Source: Phialocephala subalpina (taxonomy: Eukaryota; Ascomycota; Leotiomycetes; Helotiales; Mollisiaceae). From it: a DNA stretch of 17,244 nt. The position numbers and the translations under genes were made by a program. Below are positions 8,498 to 17,244 of this stretch, in pieces (position 1 is the stretch's first letter; each line of letters starts with the position of its first letter). Location: positions 695,900 to 713,143 of the forward strand of contig FJOG01000026.1 of assembly GCA_900073065.1 (NCBI GenBank), written 5' to 3'. The notes beneath the pieces were generated by a model that worked only from the letters and a program-made list of their open reading frames with translations, searched no databases and was not told where the DNA came from.

Positions 8498-9400
8498 ATG
8501 TTATTTAAGAGTACTTTAAAGTTTATTTCGTTAGAATCAATAGTAAAAATATCGAAGAAAATCAAAAATCGCGAGCTCGATATTTTCGATGGCATTAAAA
8601 GTAAGTTGCGAGTATATTTAATGCAATGCGCACTTTATATTAAGTTTAATGAAAATATGTTTCGGACGGAAAACGAGTAGATTTTTTAGTGTATAGGATA
8701 TTTGATCGGAGTAGTATTCGATTAAATCGAGACGAATTAATAGGATTACTTCGATTACGAAAGATAGATAAAGAAATGGGATCCGTTGATTAAAGAGATT
8801 TTTAGTATTTTTGAAAGTTTTAAAGAAAAAATTATTAAAGTTTTTAGGAACGTGGATAAAGAGAAAGTCGTAAAACGCAAATTGTTTAATTTGCGTTAGA
8901 TCGGAGCGGTATTAGTTTACGCGGTAGAATTTTAATAGTATATAAGTAGGATTACGGGCTAAAGGGAGAACGCTTTTATAGTTTAATTTTATAAAGGATT
9001 AAAAGACGCGGTAAAAGACGAATTGATACGCCGCGATAAATACGATTTAATATAAGTTATAATGGACGACGCTATCCACTTTAATAATAAATTATACGAA
9101 TAAACGCTTGAGAAGAAAGGGTATTATTCCAATAAGTTCAAAGGAAGTAGTAAAAAGAGTAAAAAGAGTATAAGTTCTTATAATTACTATAATTTACTAA
9201 TGGAAATCGACGCTATTTTCAAAGGAAAAAAGAAATAACTCTTTAAAGATAAGATAAATCGACGACGCGAAAAAAAACTATACTTCGAATGTAGTTTTTC
9301 GAGTTATATAATCAATTTATATAGTAAGAAACAACTATAGAAAAAACGCTCGAAAAAACAAATTAACGTAATCGAACGCGAAAGTTATAACGAATTTCAC
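8498..9400 (+). pseudogene. gag: Gag portion of the chromovirus (capsid and zinc knuckle)
   Basis: Sixty codons are open from the ATG at 8498, including FDGIKSKLRVYLMQCALYIK, a typical start of the Gag capsid region. The same frame continues through stops with WDPLIKEIF, KRKLFNLR, YKGLKDAVKDELIRRD and KLYE, all Ty3/Gypsy Gag landmarks. A decayed CCHC zinc knuckle lies at about 9281-9328. It reads YFECSFSSYIINLY, where a normal knuckle has Cys-x2-Cys-x4-His-x4-Cys; the first and last Cys and the His are now Tyr (TGC/TGT to TAC/TAT, CAT to TAT). Stops fit Gln and Trp codons. An earlier start is possible if an upstream ATG was mutated. No frameshift was seen. Confidence 0.85.
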
Positions 9401-10640
9401 TAAGTATATGTAATTACGAGGAGAGTATTATATAACGGTGAGAATTTAAACGAGTAATAAAGTAATTCGTAAATTATTTAATCAAAGTTAAAAGACGATT
9501 TCGAAACGTTTCGATCAATTTTCGAAGAAAACTTTTAAAGGTTCTAAAAAGAGCAAATAGAAAACTTCGTTAGACGAGCGGTAAGAGAAAAGCTTTTTAG
9601 GGATAGCTAATAATAGAAGATCGATAGAATAAATAACGACGTAAACGATTTAATAAAGTAATTCGATAGGATTAAGACTTTAATTAATCGGCATTAGTTA
9701 TTTATAGAAGGCTTTAAGTCAAAGGACGAAAAACTATTAAAGTACGACGATTAAGGACTATTAAAGTCTCTCGTAACGTTAAACTTTTAGCCCGAATATT
9801 ATTTACGAGTTGAATAAGAGTAGTACGTCTATTAAAGGGAGGATAGTTTCGTGGTTTGTACTCGGGAATAATAGAATTTAGACGGGGGAGTTCGATACAT
9901 TGAATTGCAATCGGATACAAGAGAATTAGAATACGATTAAATATACGAAGTCGTGTATTAAAATTATCGACGGATTGGATAGAGATAGTGCAACGGTATA
10001 AAATACTATATATAATATTTATTTATATTAAACGACGCTTTTTTTGTATTTAATTACGAATTCGTAATAGGACGATATTACGAAGTATTCGCGGAAAGCG
10101 CGAATCGAAGAATATAGTAAAATACAAAGGATAACTCTATTTACTATAAAGAAACCTTCGAACGAGCAATATAATTACTATTAAGTATAGGACGTATATT
10201 TCGATTTATTTACGCTAACGGATTAAGCCGCCGGTAGGAAAATGTATTTAATAAATAATAGTATCGAGAAGTGTATATTATTAATAGAGGCGCCGAATAA
10301 TTATTTTGTGTAGTACAAATAAGTATGCATAAAATTAAAGTAATAATCGATTCGGGAATAATAAATAATTACGTATTAAAATAATTAGTATTAAATAGCG
10401 GATAAATTACGATAATCAAATCGCGATTATACTTTATTATTACGGTCGACGGAAACTTTTTAAGCTCTAAATAAATCGACGTAAAAATAGTATTATAAAT
10501 TATAATTATACGACGAAAATATATCGAGAAAATAAGTTTCGACGTAATTAATATCGATTACTTATTTATACTCGGAATACTATAAATTAAATAATACAAT
10601 TTAATTATCGATTAAATTAAAGAAATACTTATATTTAATA
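9401..10640 (+). pseudogene. Gag-Pol linker and aspartic protease
   Basis: The frame continues from Gag with some protein-like patches, for example SFVVCTRE at about 9846 and YIELQSDTRELEYD at about 9896. It then reaches the protease. The motif IIDSG is intact at 10346-10357 and is preceded by MHKIKV, the usual flap-side beta strand. The retroviral-type protease cuts the Gag-Pol polyprotein. The catalytic Asp (10349-10351) is retained, but stops at many former Gln and Trp positions make the domain dead. The middle part (about 9480-9800) is poorly recognisable. Confidence 0.75.
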
Positions 10641-10769
10641 AATATTAAATTTATAAGATTTCGTTTATCGAAATAAAAACGAATAATTAAAGAGAAATTT
10701 GCGTTATTTCCTCGAAAAAATTAGGATATTATATTTAAGATTTATTATTGAAGTAAATACTAATAGAAT

Positions 10770-11700
10770 ACTACGAGTTTTTAAACTTCTTTAGAAACGA
10801 GAAAAGGATCGAAGTACTTTTTAAGTATAAATAGTAAGACTACGAAATACTTTTATAAAACGAGAAGGAACTATTGTATTTATTTATTTATTAGATGTCG
10901 GTAGACGATTTGAGGACGCTTAAGGAATATATCGACGAGAATTTAATAAAGGGATTTATACGATTATCGACTTCGTTAGCGAGTAATTTAATACTATTCG
11001 TACTAAAGAAAAATAAGTCGAAACGATTGTATATCGATTACTGAAAAATCAATAAGATTACTATTAAAGATCGGTATTTATTACCGTTAATCGATGAGTT
11101 ACGCGATAGATTTTAAAGAGTTAAAATCTTTAGTAAATTGGATTTGCGCGGAATTTATAATTTGATTCGAATAAAAGAAAAAAAAGAATAGAAAATAGCG
11201 TTTAAAATAAGGCATAAATATTACGAGTACTTAATTATACCCTTTAAATTAATTAATGCACCGATTATATATATGCGTATAATAAATACCGTTTTATAAT
11301 TATTTTTAAATATTACGATTATTTATTATTTGGATGATATTTTAGTATATTTTAAAATTCTCGCTAAATATACCGATAATATTAAAGTAGTATTGATTAC
11401 TTTAAAGGATACGAACTTAATTTGCAAATTTAAGAAGTGCGAATTCTATGTGGAAAAAACGGATTTCTTAGACTATATAATTTCGATCGGAGGTTTATCG
11501 ATAGATTTTGCGAAAGTATCGATAGTACTTAATTAGTAAGTATTTAAAACAATTAAAAACGTGTAATCTTTTTTAGGATTTACGAACTTTTATTATCGCT
11601 TCGTATAAAAATATTTTGTAGTAATAACTTTTTTAACGGAATTAACGAAAAAAGATTAAACGTTTAAATAGATAAATAAAGTTTAACGCGCTTTCGATTA
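10770..11700 (+). pseudogene. pol: Reverse transcriptase domain
   Basis: A very clear Ty3/Gypsy RT in the same frame: LRTLKEYIDENLIKGFIR, LYIDY, KITIKDRYLLPLIDELRDRF, FSKLDLRGIYNLIRIKE and the catalytic YLDDIL at 11327-11344. Both the motif-A Asp (in KLDL) and the YLDD aspartates survive. Stops occur at Gln and Trp sites, for instance where EEWKTAF is expected. The enzyme would copy genomic RNA into cDNA in the virus-like particle. Confidence 0.93.
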
Positions 11701-12180
11701 ATTTAAATAGCGTTTCACGGAAGTATTATTCTTTTTTACATTCGATTCGAATAAATATATTATTATCGAAATAGATATATTAGACTTTGCAATTAGCGTA
11801 ATATTTAATTAGTTTAACGGGTAAAGCAAATAGTAATTAATTGTATATTACTTTCGCAAAATATTATTAATAGAATTAAATTACGAGATTTACGATAAAG
11901 AGTTACTTACGATTATAAAAGCGTTTCGAATATAAAGGGTTTATTTAAAAAAATCGAAATATTAAATATAAATATATATCGATTATAAAAACTTAGTATT
12001 TTTTATTATAACGAAAGAATTTAATCGGAGATAAATATAGTAGGTCGAAACGCTAATTACGTATAACTTTAAAATTTTATATATTAAAAGATCGGAAAAT
12101 AGTAAAGTAAACGCTTTTAATCGAAAATCGAAATATTAAGACGACGTTAAATTACTTTTATACGTAATACTTAAAAAAAT
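11701..12180 (+). pseudogene. RNase H domain and connection to integrase
   Basis: The same frame gives LNYEIYDKELLTIIKAF, then RVYLKK, IDYKNLVFF (family: TDHKNL), and ITKEFNRR followed by stops where QVRWAE is expected, then FKILYIKRSENSKVNAFNRK (family: ...ADALSRR). Order and motifs are those of Ty3/Gypsy RNase H just upstream of integrase. His of TDHKNL is now Tyr. Confidence 0.87.
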
Positions 12181-12389
12181 TAAAGGCGGTTTAATATTTA
12201 ACGGAGTAATAATTGCTATTATTTCGAAATTAGTCGATACGATATTTATCGATAGTTTTAAAGGAAATTACGATAAAGATTTTATCGCGAAAATAGTTTT
12301 ATAATAATCGGTAAAATTATTTATTAATGAGTTTAGAATACTACGGTTTTAAAGGAAGTTTTACGTTCTTAAAAACTTTTAATTAGAGT

Positions 12390-13230
12390 TTATCAAAATA
12401 TAATATGAACTTTTAGTTTATAAATATTAAAGAATTATGAAAACTATGGAGCGGATTTTTAGGGACTTTTATATTTTAGGATTTAAAGGGAAAGTTATTG
12501 AGGTTATTAGTAAATACGATACGTGCATTCGGAATAAAGCCGTGAAATATATTCTTTATAGTAATATGCGATCGTTAAATACACTTTTAGGCGCTTAAAA
12601 GTTTATTATTTAAGACTTTGTAATAAAATTATTATTTTTAAAAGAATTAATATCGAATATCGAATACGACGCTATTTTTATAATCACGGATAAACTAATA
12701 AAGTATATATATATAATTTTATACTCGGAGATATATATAGTAAAAGACTTAATTTATATATTCTTACGAATTGTAATAATTAATTATAGGGTATTAAACG
12801 AAATTATTTCGGATAGAAATAAATTCTTTACTTCGAAATTTTAAATTACTTTAATCGTATTATTAGAGATTAAATAAAAGCTTTTAATAGTTTTTTATTT
12901 TTAGATAAACGGACAAATAAAACGATTAAATTAAATTATAAAGATATATTTTCGTTATTACGTTAATTATTAATAGAATAATTAGGCGGAATTTTTACTA
13001 TTGGTATAATTCGCATATAATAGCGTAATAATAGAAAGTACGAAAGTCTCGCCTTTTTACGCTAATTATAATTACGAATTAAAAATATACTAAGTATTGC
13101 ATTTAATAGAGTCGAAAGTATAAAACGCTAAGATTTAAATCGATAAATTAAAATTTTTACGCGAAAAACTTATAAAAGATATACAATTCGTAGCTATTAA
13201 ATTAGTATTATATTATAATAAGTATCGTAA
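12390..13230 (+). pseudogene. Integrase: zinc-binding and catalytic core
   Basis: The HHCC region reads MKTMERIFRDFYILGFKGKV then KYDTCIRNKA (about 12438-12540); one Cys of the expected CDTC pair is Tyr. Catalytic core: first Asp in the DF pair at 12614-12616, second in EIISDRNKFF at 12812-12814. The third acidic residue, Glu in the family motif GQTER, has become Lys (GAA to AAA, 12920-12922) by a RIP-type change. Integrase inserts the cDNA. The lost Glu alone would abolish catalysis. Confidence 0.88.
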
Positions 13231-13231
13231 T

Positions 13232-13684
13232 ATGGAATTTACGCTTAAAAAGGGGAATAAAATTTATTTAATTCGTCGAAATATTAAAATAAAGCGATTA
13301 AACGATAAATTAAATTACAAGAAAATTGGATTATATAAAATCAAAGAAATTAAAAGTCTAATTAATTACGAGTTTACTTTATTTAATAATATGAATATAT
13401 ATTTAGTATTTTATATATTTTTCTTCGAATTAATATTATTAAGAGTATTACGAACTCTAAAAATTAAAATTAAACTAATTAATTTAAACGCCGAATACGA
13501 TATAAAAAGGATTTTAGATTATTAATACGTTAAAAGACAAATTAAGTATTTAATTAAATAGTAAAGATATTTATATTCAAAAAACATATAAGAATTTAAA
13601 CGGAATTTCAATTGCTTTAAAAAGTTTAAATCGTTTTACTATTAAAACTCGAGTTTATTTAGAGAAGTAAATCGGCCATTTTAA
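13232..13684 (+). pseudogene. Integrase C-terminal GPY/F-like module and chromodomain
   Basis: Ninety-seven codons are open (13232-13522). They start MEFTLKKGNKIYLIRRNIK and include DKLNYKKIGLYKIKEI, matching the GPY/F module, then YEFTLFNNMNIYLVFYI. The chromodomain follows: NAEYDIKRILDY, a stop, YVKRQIKYLIK with two stops at the Trp-containing site, then SKN, stop, EFKRNFN. This fits the consensus EYEVEKIL...KYLVKWKGY...NTWEP.NL. Chromodomains of such elements direct integration toward heterochromatin marks. The TAA at 13682-13684 is the likely end of the polyprotein, though it could also be a mutated Gln codon. Confidence 0.88.
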
Positions 13685-14114
13685 GCTCGGAAACGTTTAA
13701 CTCGAAAACTAGTAATTAAGAAGTAAAAGGATTTAATACGGGATTAAAAGGAGGTTTAGAGGCGGTTAACGGGGGTTTCTTGGGCCGAGGACTACAAAAG
13801 AAACGATATACGGGTCTGCGTACTATTATTTTTAAGTAGCTCGCGCGGAATCGCAGGATCGTTTGAATCGAACGTACTCGAAATAGCGCGGCGATTCGGA
13901 TTTGTTTAAAAAGTATTGACGGGCGTAGTTTTAATAGTAAGAACACGTTTTAATTAAGCGCTTCGATTTTTCGATGCGCAACGCGAATATTAGCTTTTTT
14001 TTCTTTTTTATGTGCGATAGGCGATATAGTGAGGAAGAATGAGAAGAAGGAAGAAATGCGACGCAAAGGCGATACTTTTCGCCTTAAAACTTAAGCGTCG
14101 GGACTACGCTAACT
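13685..14114 (+). other. 3' untranslated spacer of the chromovirus
   Basis: Between the polyprotein end and the purine tract. It is GC-richer than the coding region and keeps many CpG sites (about 13800-13960). No conserved frame is seen; the minus-strand open frame at 13716-13946 has no family motif and reads as chance. Confidence 0.55.
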
Positions 14115-14127
14115 AAGAGAGGGATAG
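14115..14127 (+). promoter_or_regulatory. Polypurine tract for plus-strand priming
   Basis: AAGAGAGGGATAG lies immediately before TGTTACG of the 3' LTR. It is purine except for one T, as expected for the polypurine tract of an LTR retrotransposon. Confidence 0.72.
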
Positions 14128-14477
14128 TGTTACGATTTATATGACTTAGTGGACTATATGCTCAGTAAACGAGTAAGCTCGCCTACAATAGACTTTAAGG
14201 TCATGGGAAGAATAGGACTTAGTGGTCACGTGATGGAGTCCCAAGACGGAAGAGTCTTGTAATAATTAGGGACTCCACCCTTTTGGACTCCAATAAGCAA
14301 AAAAGTTCTATATAAGTAGATAGGATTCCTTAGATAAGAGCTTCGTGCTCAACTCAAATATAGTATCTTAATACTATATTTAGTAATTAAGTTTAAAATA
14401 TTACTCTTCATTGGAATTACCTAATTCTTATTATATACAACCAACCTTACAATTAGTTGGTCGAGCCAACCGTTACA
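14128..14477 (+). repeat. 3' LTR, 350 bp
   Basis: Begins TGTTACG and ends CGTTACA, so it keeps the canonical TG...CA ends. It matches the 5' LTR without gaps (301 of 350 identical by hand). It holds the same CCAAT (14290-14294) and TATATAA (14309-14315) boxes and TGCTCAA (14346-14352), the likely start of the transcript. Confidence 0.92.
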
Positions 14478-14482
14478 CAAAG
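14478..14482. repeat. 5-bp target-site duplication (right copy)
   Basis: CAAAG, identical to 8086-8090. Confidence 0.88.
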
Positions 14483-15310
14483 TTTAATTCGAAGAATTAT
14501 AAGAAGTATAATAATAAAAGAAGTTTTTATAAGAAAGTATATATAACTTTTAAAGTACTTTTAATATAATTAATAAATATAAATATTATATAAGTTTTAT
14601 ACGTTATTTCGTGATTTAAAAGATTACGTTAAAATTTTCTTAGAAAATATAATTTAAAACTATTATTTTAATTTCGATTTAAACGAGTTTTAAATTAAAT
14701 TTAAATTAATTAATTTCTTTTAATAAATTAAAATCGAGAAAAAGTTTTCTTTAGAAAAAGTCTTCGATAAATAATATACTCTCGAAGTAAATCCGTTTAT
14801 TTTATTATTTTCGGAGTATATTAATACTTCGAGTAATTTTTTAGAAACCTTTATACTATTAATATAAAAATCATTACGTAAATAAGAATAAACGCTTATA
14901 AATTTAATATCTTTAGCGCTTTTAACGTTAAAATTATAAAGTTTTAAGTTTTAAAAGAATTAATTATTACTATTAAAAACTTTAACGCTTTTTTTCGATT
15001 TACGATATATATTAAATTAATTCCCTTAGTTATTATTAACTCCTTTTAATACTTTATTATCGATAAAAAGGAAAAGGATAATAATAATATCCCTATGGAA
15101 ATACTATAGTAGTTTAAAAAGGAGGTTTAAATTTTAGCGTTTTTAAAGTATTTTATTTTTAACGTATAAATTTTACGGCGTTTTTCGATTATAAAACCTT
15201 TTCTAGCGAAATACTCGGGGCTTTCAAACTATTATACAATAAAACAAATTTTAACTAATTAATTTCTATCGATCTATATAATCAAAAAACAAAATAAAAA
15301 CAAAATAAAA
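14483..15310. other. AT-rich DNA between the two chromoviruses, unidentified
   Basis: Should hold the region beyond the polyprotein end of the minus-strand chromovirus, perhaps including its LTR, but I could not recognise an LTR. On the plus strand, frame 2 from 14888 to 15262 is somewhat protein-like (KYFIFN, KPFLAKYSGLSNYYTIKQIL), with stops that fit Gln or Trp codons. I cannot assign it. Confidence 0.4.
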
Positions 15311-15324
15311 ATAAAAGCAAATAA

Positions 15325-15600
15325 TTTACGCGTATTTTCGAGGTTTATCGCGCTTCCGTTTTAATTTCTCTATTACTTGATCTTCTATTGAAAAAAGTAA
15401 ATCGGGGTTTTTATAACGCTTAAAAAGTCGAATTTCTTTAAGACCATGATTTTTATTATAAGAGTCTAATAATTCTTTCGCGTTTCTAAAGTTAAAATAA
15501 ATTAATAACTATATATTATAATCCTTTAATTACTCTTTTTATTTAATCAAATATTTGCGGGTTTTATTATAATTATTTTATTTGTGATTTAAAATAATCT
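15325..15600 (-). pseudogene. Chromodomain-like C terminus of the second chromovirus
   Basis: The minus strand gives KTRKYLIK followed by a stop at the expected Trp (about 15541-15567), then after further stops NFRNAKELLDSYNKNHG (about 15445-15495). Together these resemble the chromodomain pattern KYLVKWKGY...NLKNA.ELL..Y. A basic tail follows (EKLKRKRDKPRKYA) and ends at a TAA near 15326. The N-terminal half of the chromodomain is not readable. Confidence 0.68.
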
Positions 15601-15899
15601 CTATTTTTTATTTTTACTTATTATTATCGTTAACGAACTTTAAATTAACGCTTATAAAGAAGCCTTTCGATTATTTTCTAGCGTTAATAATATATTCCTC
15701 GAAAAGGGAAATATAGAAAATAAAATGGAATTAAAAATATAAAGAAAATAATTTAAACTTATAAGCGGCCTTATTAATATACTCTTCAATTTAAAATAGT
15801 CTAATGAATTTAAAGGCGAGTTTCTTTAGTTTTAATCGGATATTTTTCGTAGATAATAAAACTTATAATTTTACTACGAAATATTTATCGAGTTTATAC

Positions 15900-16650
15900 T
15901 TATTATAATATTTCTCTTTATTCCTTTGCGCGCGATTTTAAAGCTTTTAAAAGTCTCTTTTTTCTTTCTTTATAACTTTTATTTATTATCGCGCAATTAG
16001 TATTTCTCTTTAAAGTTTATTTTTAGAGTTTTATAATAAACGTGGATTATAATCGTAAATAACTTTAAAAAGGGTTATTTAAAGCGTTTAATACTTCGAA
16101 TTATTATAAGTAAACTCCGCGAACGAGAATTTATTTACTTAGTTATTTTTCTTAACGTTATAATAATAACGTAAATAGTATTTAAATATTTGGTTTTAAC
16201 GTTTTATTTGCTCGTTAATTTGAGGATAAAACGCTATAAAAAGCCGTTATTTATAAAAGAAATAAAAATAGAATGCAAATTAAAACTTTAAAGTAAAAAT
16301 ATTATTATAATCCGAAATAATACTATTAAAAGTCCCGAAATTACTAAAAACTCTATTTTATAATAAAATAATTAATTCGAGAATATTAATAGTTTTATAA
16401 TAAAAAATATATTTCGCTATCTTTGAGTAACGATAAATAACGACGAATATACTATTAAAATCGTCTCTATTAAAATTTTTATAAAGGGGTAATCTTATAA
16501 TAAAATCCATTAATATTTCCGATTAAAGTTTAATAAATTGCAATAAAATACTAAGAAACTCGTAAAACGCGTAACGTTTAACTTTAACTCTCTAATAAAC
16601 GTTATATTCTCGAATATAATTACAAACGTCGTTTTTAAGCCTTTTTTAAT
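15900..16650 (-). pseudogene. Integrase of the second chromovirus
   Basis: The minus strand reads KRLKNDVCNYIREYNVY (zinc-binding region, 16645 downward; the second Cys is Tyr), then ILMDFIIRLPLYKNF with the first catalytic Asp at 16505-16507. VIYRYSKIAKYIFYYKTIN and NFGTFNSIISDYNNIFT follow, with the second Asp at 16310-16312. After a one-base shift comes AFYPQINEQIKR, where the family has AFHPQTDGQTER. Glu has become Lys (16202-16204) and Asp has become Asn, both G-to-A changes. All match the fungal Gypsy integrase core in order and spacing. Confidence 0.85.
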
Positions 16651-17244
16651 AATAAATTCTTCGAATAAGTTTTAGTGTTTTATTTACGCCGAAATAATTT
16701 ATTAAAGGGTTATCGTAATAAAGTTTTACGATTTCGATTTTAAGTACGGGATTATAAAGTATAAAAACTTTATTATTTTAACGCAAAAGTCTTTATTTAT
16801 CGATTTACTAAATTTTTTGCTTTTAAGAATTCTTTTTGCGCGTTTTATCCGCCCGTATTATTTTATTATACTTATCGTTTTATTGCGATAACAAAATAAA
16901 GTTTATAACGAAATCGATAAAAAGCGTTAACGCGGTATTTGAACGCATTATTATATATATTTATAATCTTAAAATTAATTATTTATAATTAATTAAATTT
17001 ATTAACGATTAAAAGTTTTAATTACTATATTCCCCATTAGAAATTTTATTCGTAAATAAATAATTATTCGTAGTTTTTAAGGCGGAGTTTCAAAGGTTTT
17101 TAGTTTTTATTTCTAATTTATTAATTTAAACTTTTTAATTGAGATTTCTCTACTTATTAATTAAAGTTAAACTCGATTTATACGTTGTAAATAAATATTA
17201 TATAATTAGAAATATTTTTAATTCGATCGAAATATCGCGAATTA

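Larger units (their letters stand above)
8091..14477 (+). mobile_element. Complete Ty3/Gypsy chromovirus retrotransposon, RIP-inactivated, 6387 bp
   Basis: The element has two 350-bp LTRs, a 5-bp duplication, a purine tract before the 3' LTR and a Gag-Pol frame in the order Gag, protease, reverse transcriptase, RNase H, integrase, chromodomain. That order (RT before integrase) defines Ty3/Gypsy, and the C-terminal chromodomain places it with the fungal chromoviruses. The whole coding region stays in one phase from 8498 to about 13684, with stops but no net frameshift. The damage is therefore essentially point mutation of RIP type. It cannot encode functional proteins now. Confidence 0.93.
15325..17244 (-). 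mobile_element. Second Ty3/Gypsy chromovirus, minus strand, partial (RNase H end to C terminus)
   Basis: Read on the minus strand, the segment starts with the tail of RNase H (FKIINIYNNAFKYRVNAFYR, about 16915-16975). The integrase follows, then a chromodomain-like end. It runs off the window, so the RT, Gag and 5' LTR lie beyond 17244. Its residues differ from those of the 8091-14477 element, so it is a separate family. It is also RIP-mutated and has at least one frameshift near 16230, so it is probably older. The neighbouring chromovirus inserted just beyond its 3' side. Confidence 0.82.

Noticed and set aside
9714..9920. Minus-strand open frame of 68 codons
   Set aside because: Antisense to the Gag-Pol frame. 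It is open because RIP makes stops mainly from Gln/Trp codons of the sense strand. No family motif.
11330..11536. Short open frame taken as a separate gene
   Set aside because: It is the piece of reverse transcriptase starting at the YLDD motif, in phase with the rest of Gag-Pol.
13716..13946. Minus-strand open frame of 76 codons in the chromovirus 3' spacer
   Set aside because: Arg/Pro-rich translation of a CpG-keeping spacer with no recognisable domain.
1..17244. CRISPR array, tRNA, rRNA or bacterial operon
   Set aside because: No regularly spaced repeats, no cloverleaf with normal arms, no ribosomal sequence. All content is fungal mobile DNA and a decayed NLR-like gene.

Overview
This window looks like an AT-rich, transposon-filled block from a filamentous ascomycete (Pezizomycotina). 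Four observations point there: a relic of a HET-NACHT-WD40 gene, two chromodomain-type Ty3/Gypsy retrotransposons, a Fot1/pogo-like DNA transposon with TA target duplications, and C-to-T/G-to-A decay of the kind left by repeat-induced point mutation (RIP). No intact protein-coding gene was found. The short open frames are fragments of decayed genes or chance frames.

Layout: 1-180 is AT-only filler. 181-753 is normal-composition DNA that reads as the 5' flank of the NLR-like gene. 754-6005 is that gene as one broken locus: HET domain (754 to about 1500), NACHT ATPase and helical/winged-helix arm (about 1500-3107), hinge, two full WD40 repeats plus a truncated third (5508-5845), and a C-terminal tail ending near 6005. 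Two TA-flanked elements sit in the hinge: a 1836-bp Fot1/pogo-like transposon (3110-4945) and a 298-bp MITE-like element (4974-5271). 6006-8085 is very AT-rich relic DNA with one small GC-richer patch of palindromes and a possible degenerate terminal inverted repeat. 8091-14477 is a complete chromovirus with 350-bp LTRs and a 5-bp target duplication (CAAAG). Its single Gag-Pol frame runs from 8498 to about 13684 without a net frameshift but is full of RIP-type stops. 14483-15310 is unidentified AT-rich DNA. 15325-17244 is the minus-strand integrase and chromodomain end of a second, different chromovirus that runs off the window.

The clearest theme is mosaic RIP. The NACHT part, most of the Fot-like element and the retrotransposon interiors are heavily mutated. 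The start of the HET domain, the right inverted repeat of the Fot-like element, the MITE and the WD40 repeats keep normal composition. Remaining C residues in the mutated parts lie mostly in CpG. That is not the outcome a simple reading of the classic Neurospora preference order would predict. I saw no clear sign of a wholly new system. The best leads are the CpG-sparing decay, the sharp RIP boundaries, the two TA insertions in the NLR hinge, and a candidate self-priming site in the chromovirus.
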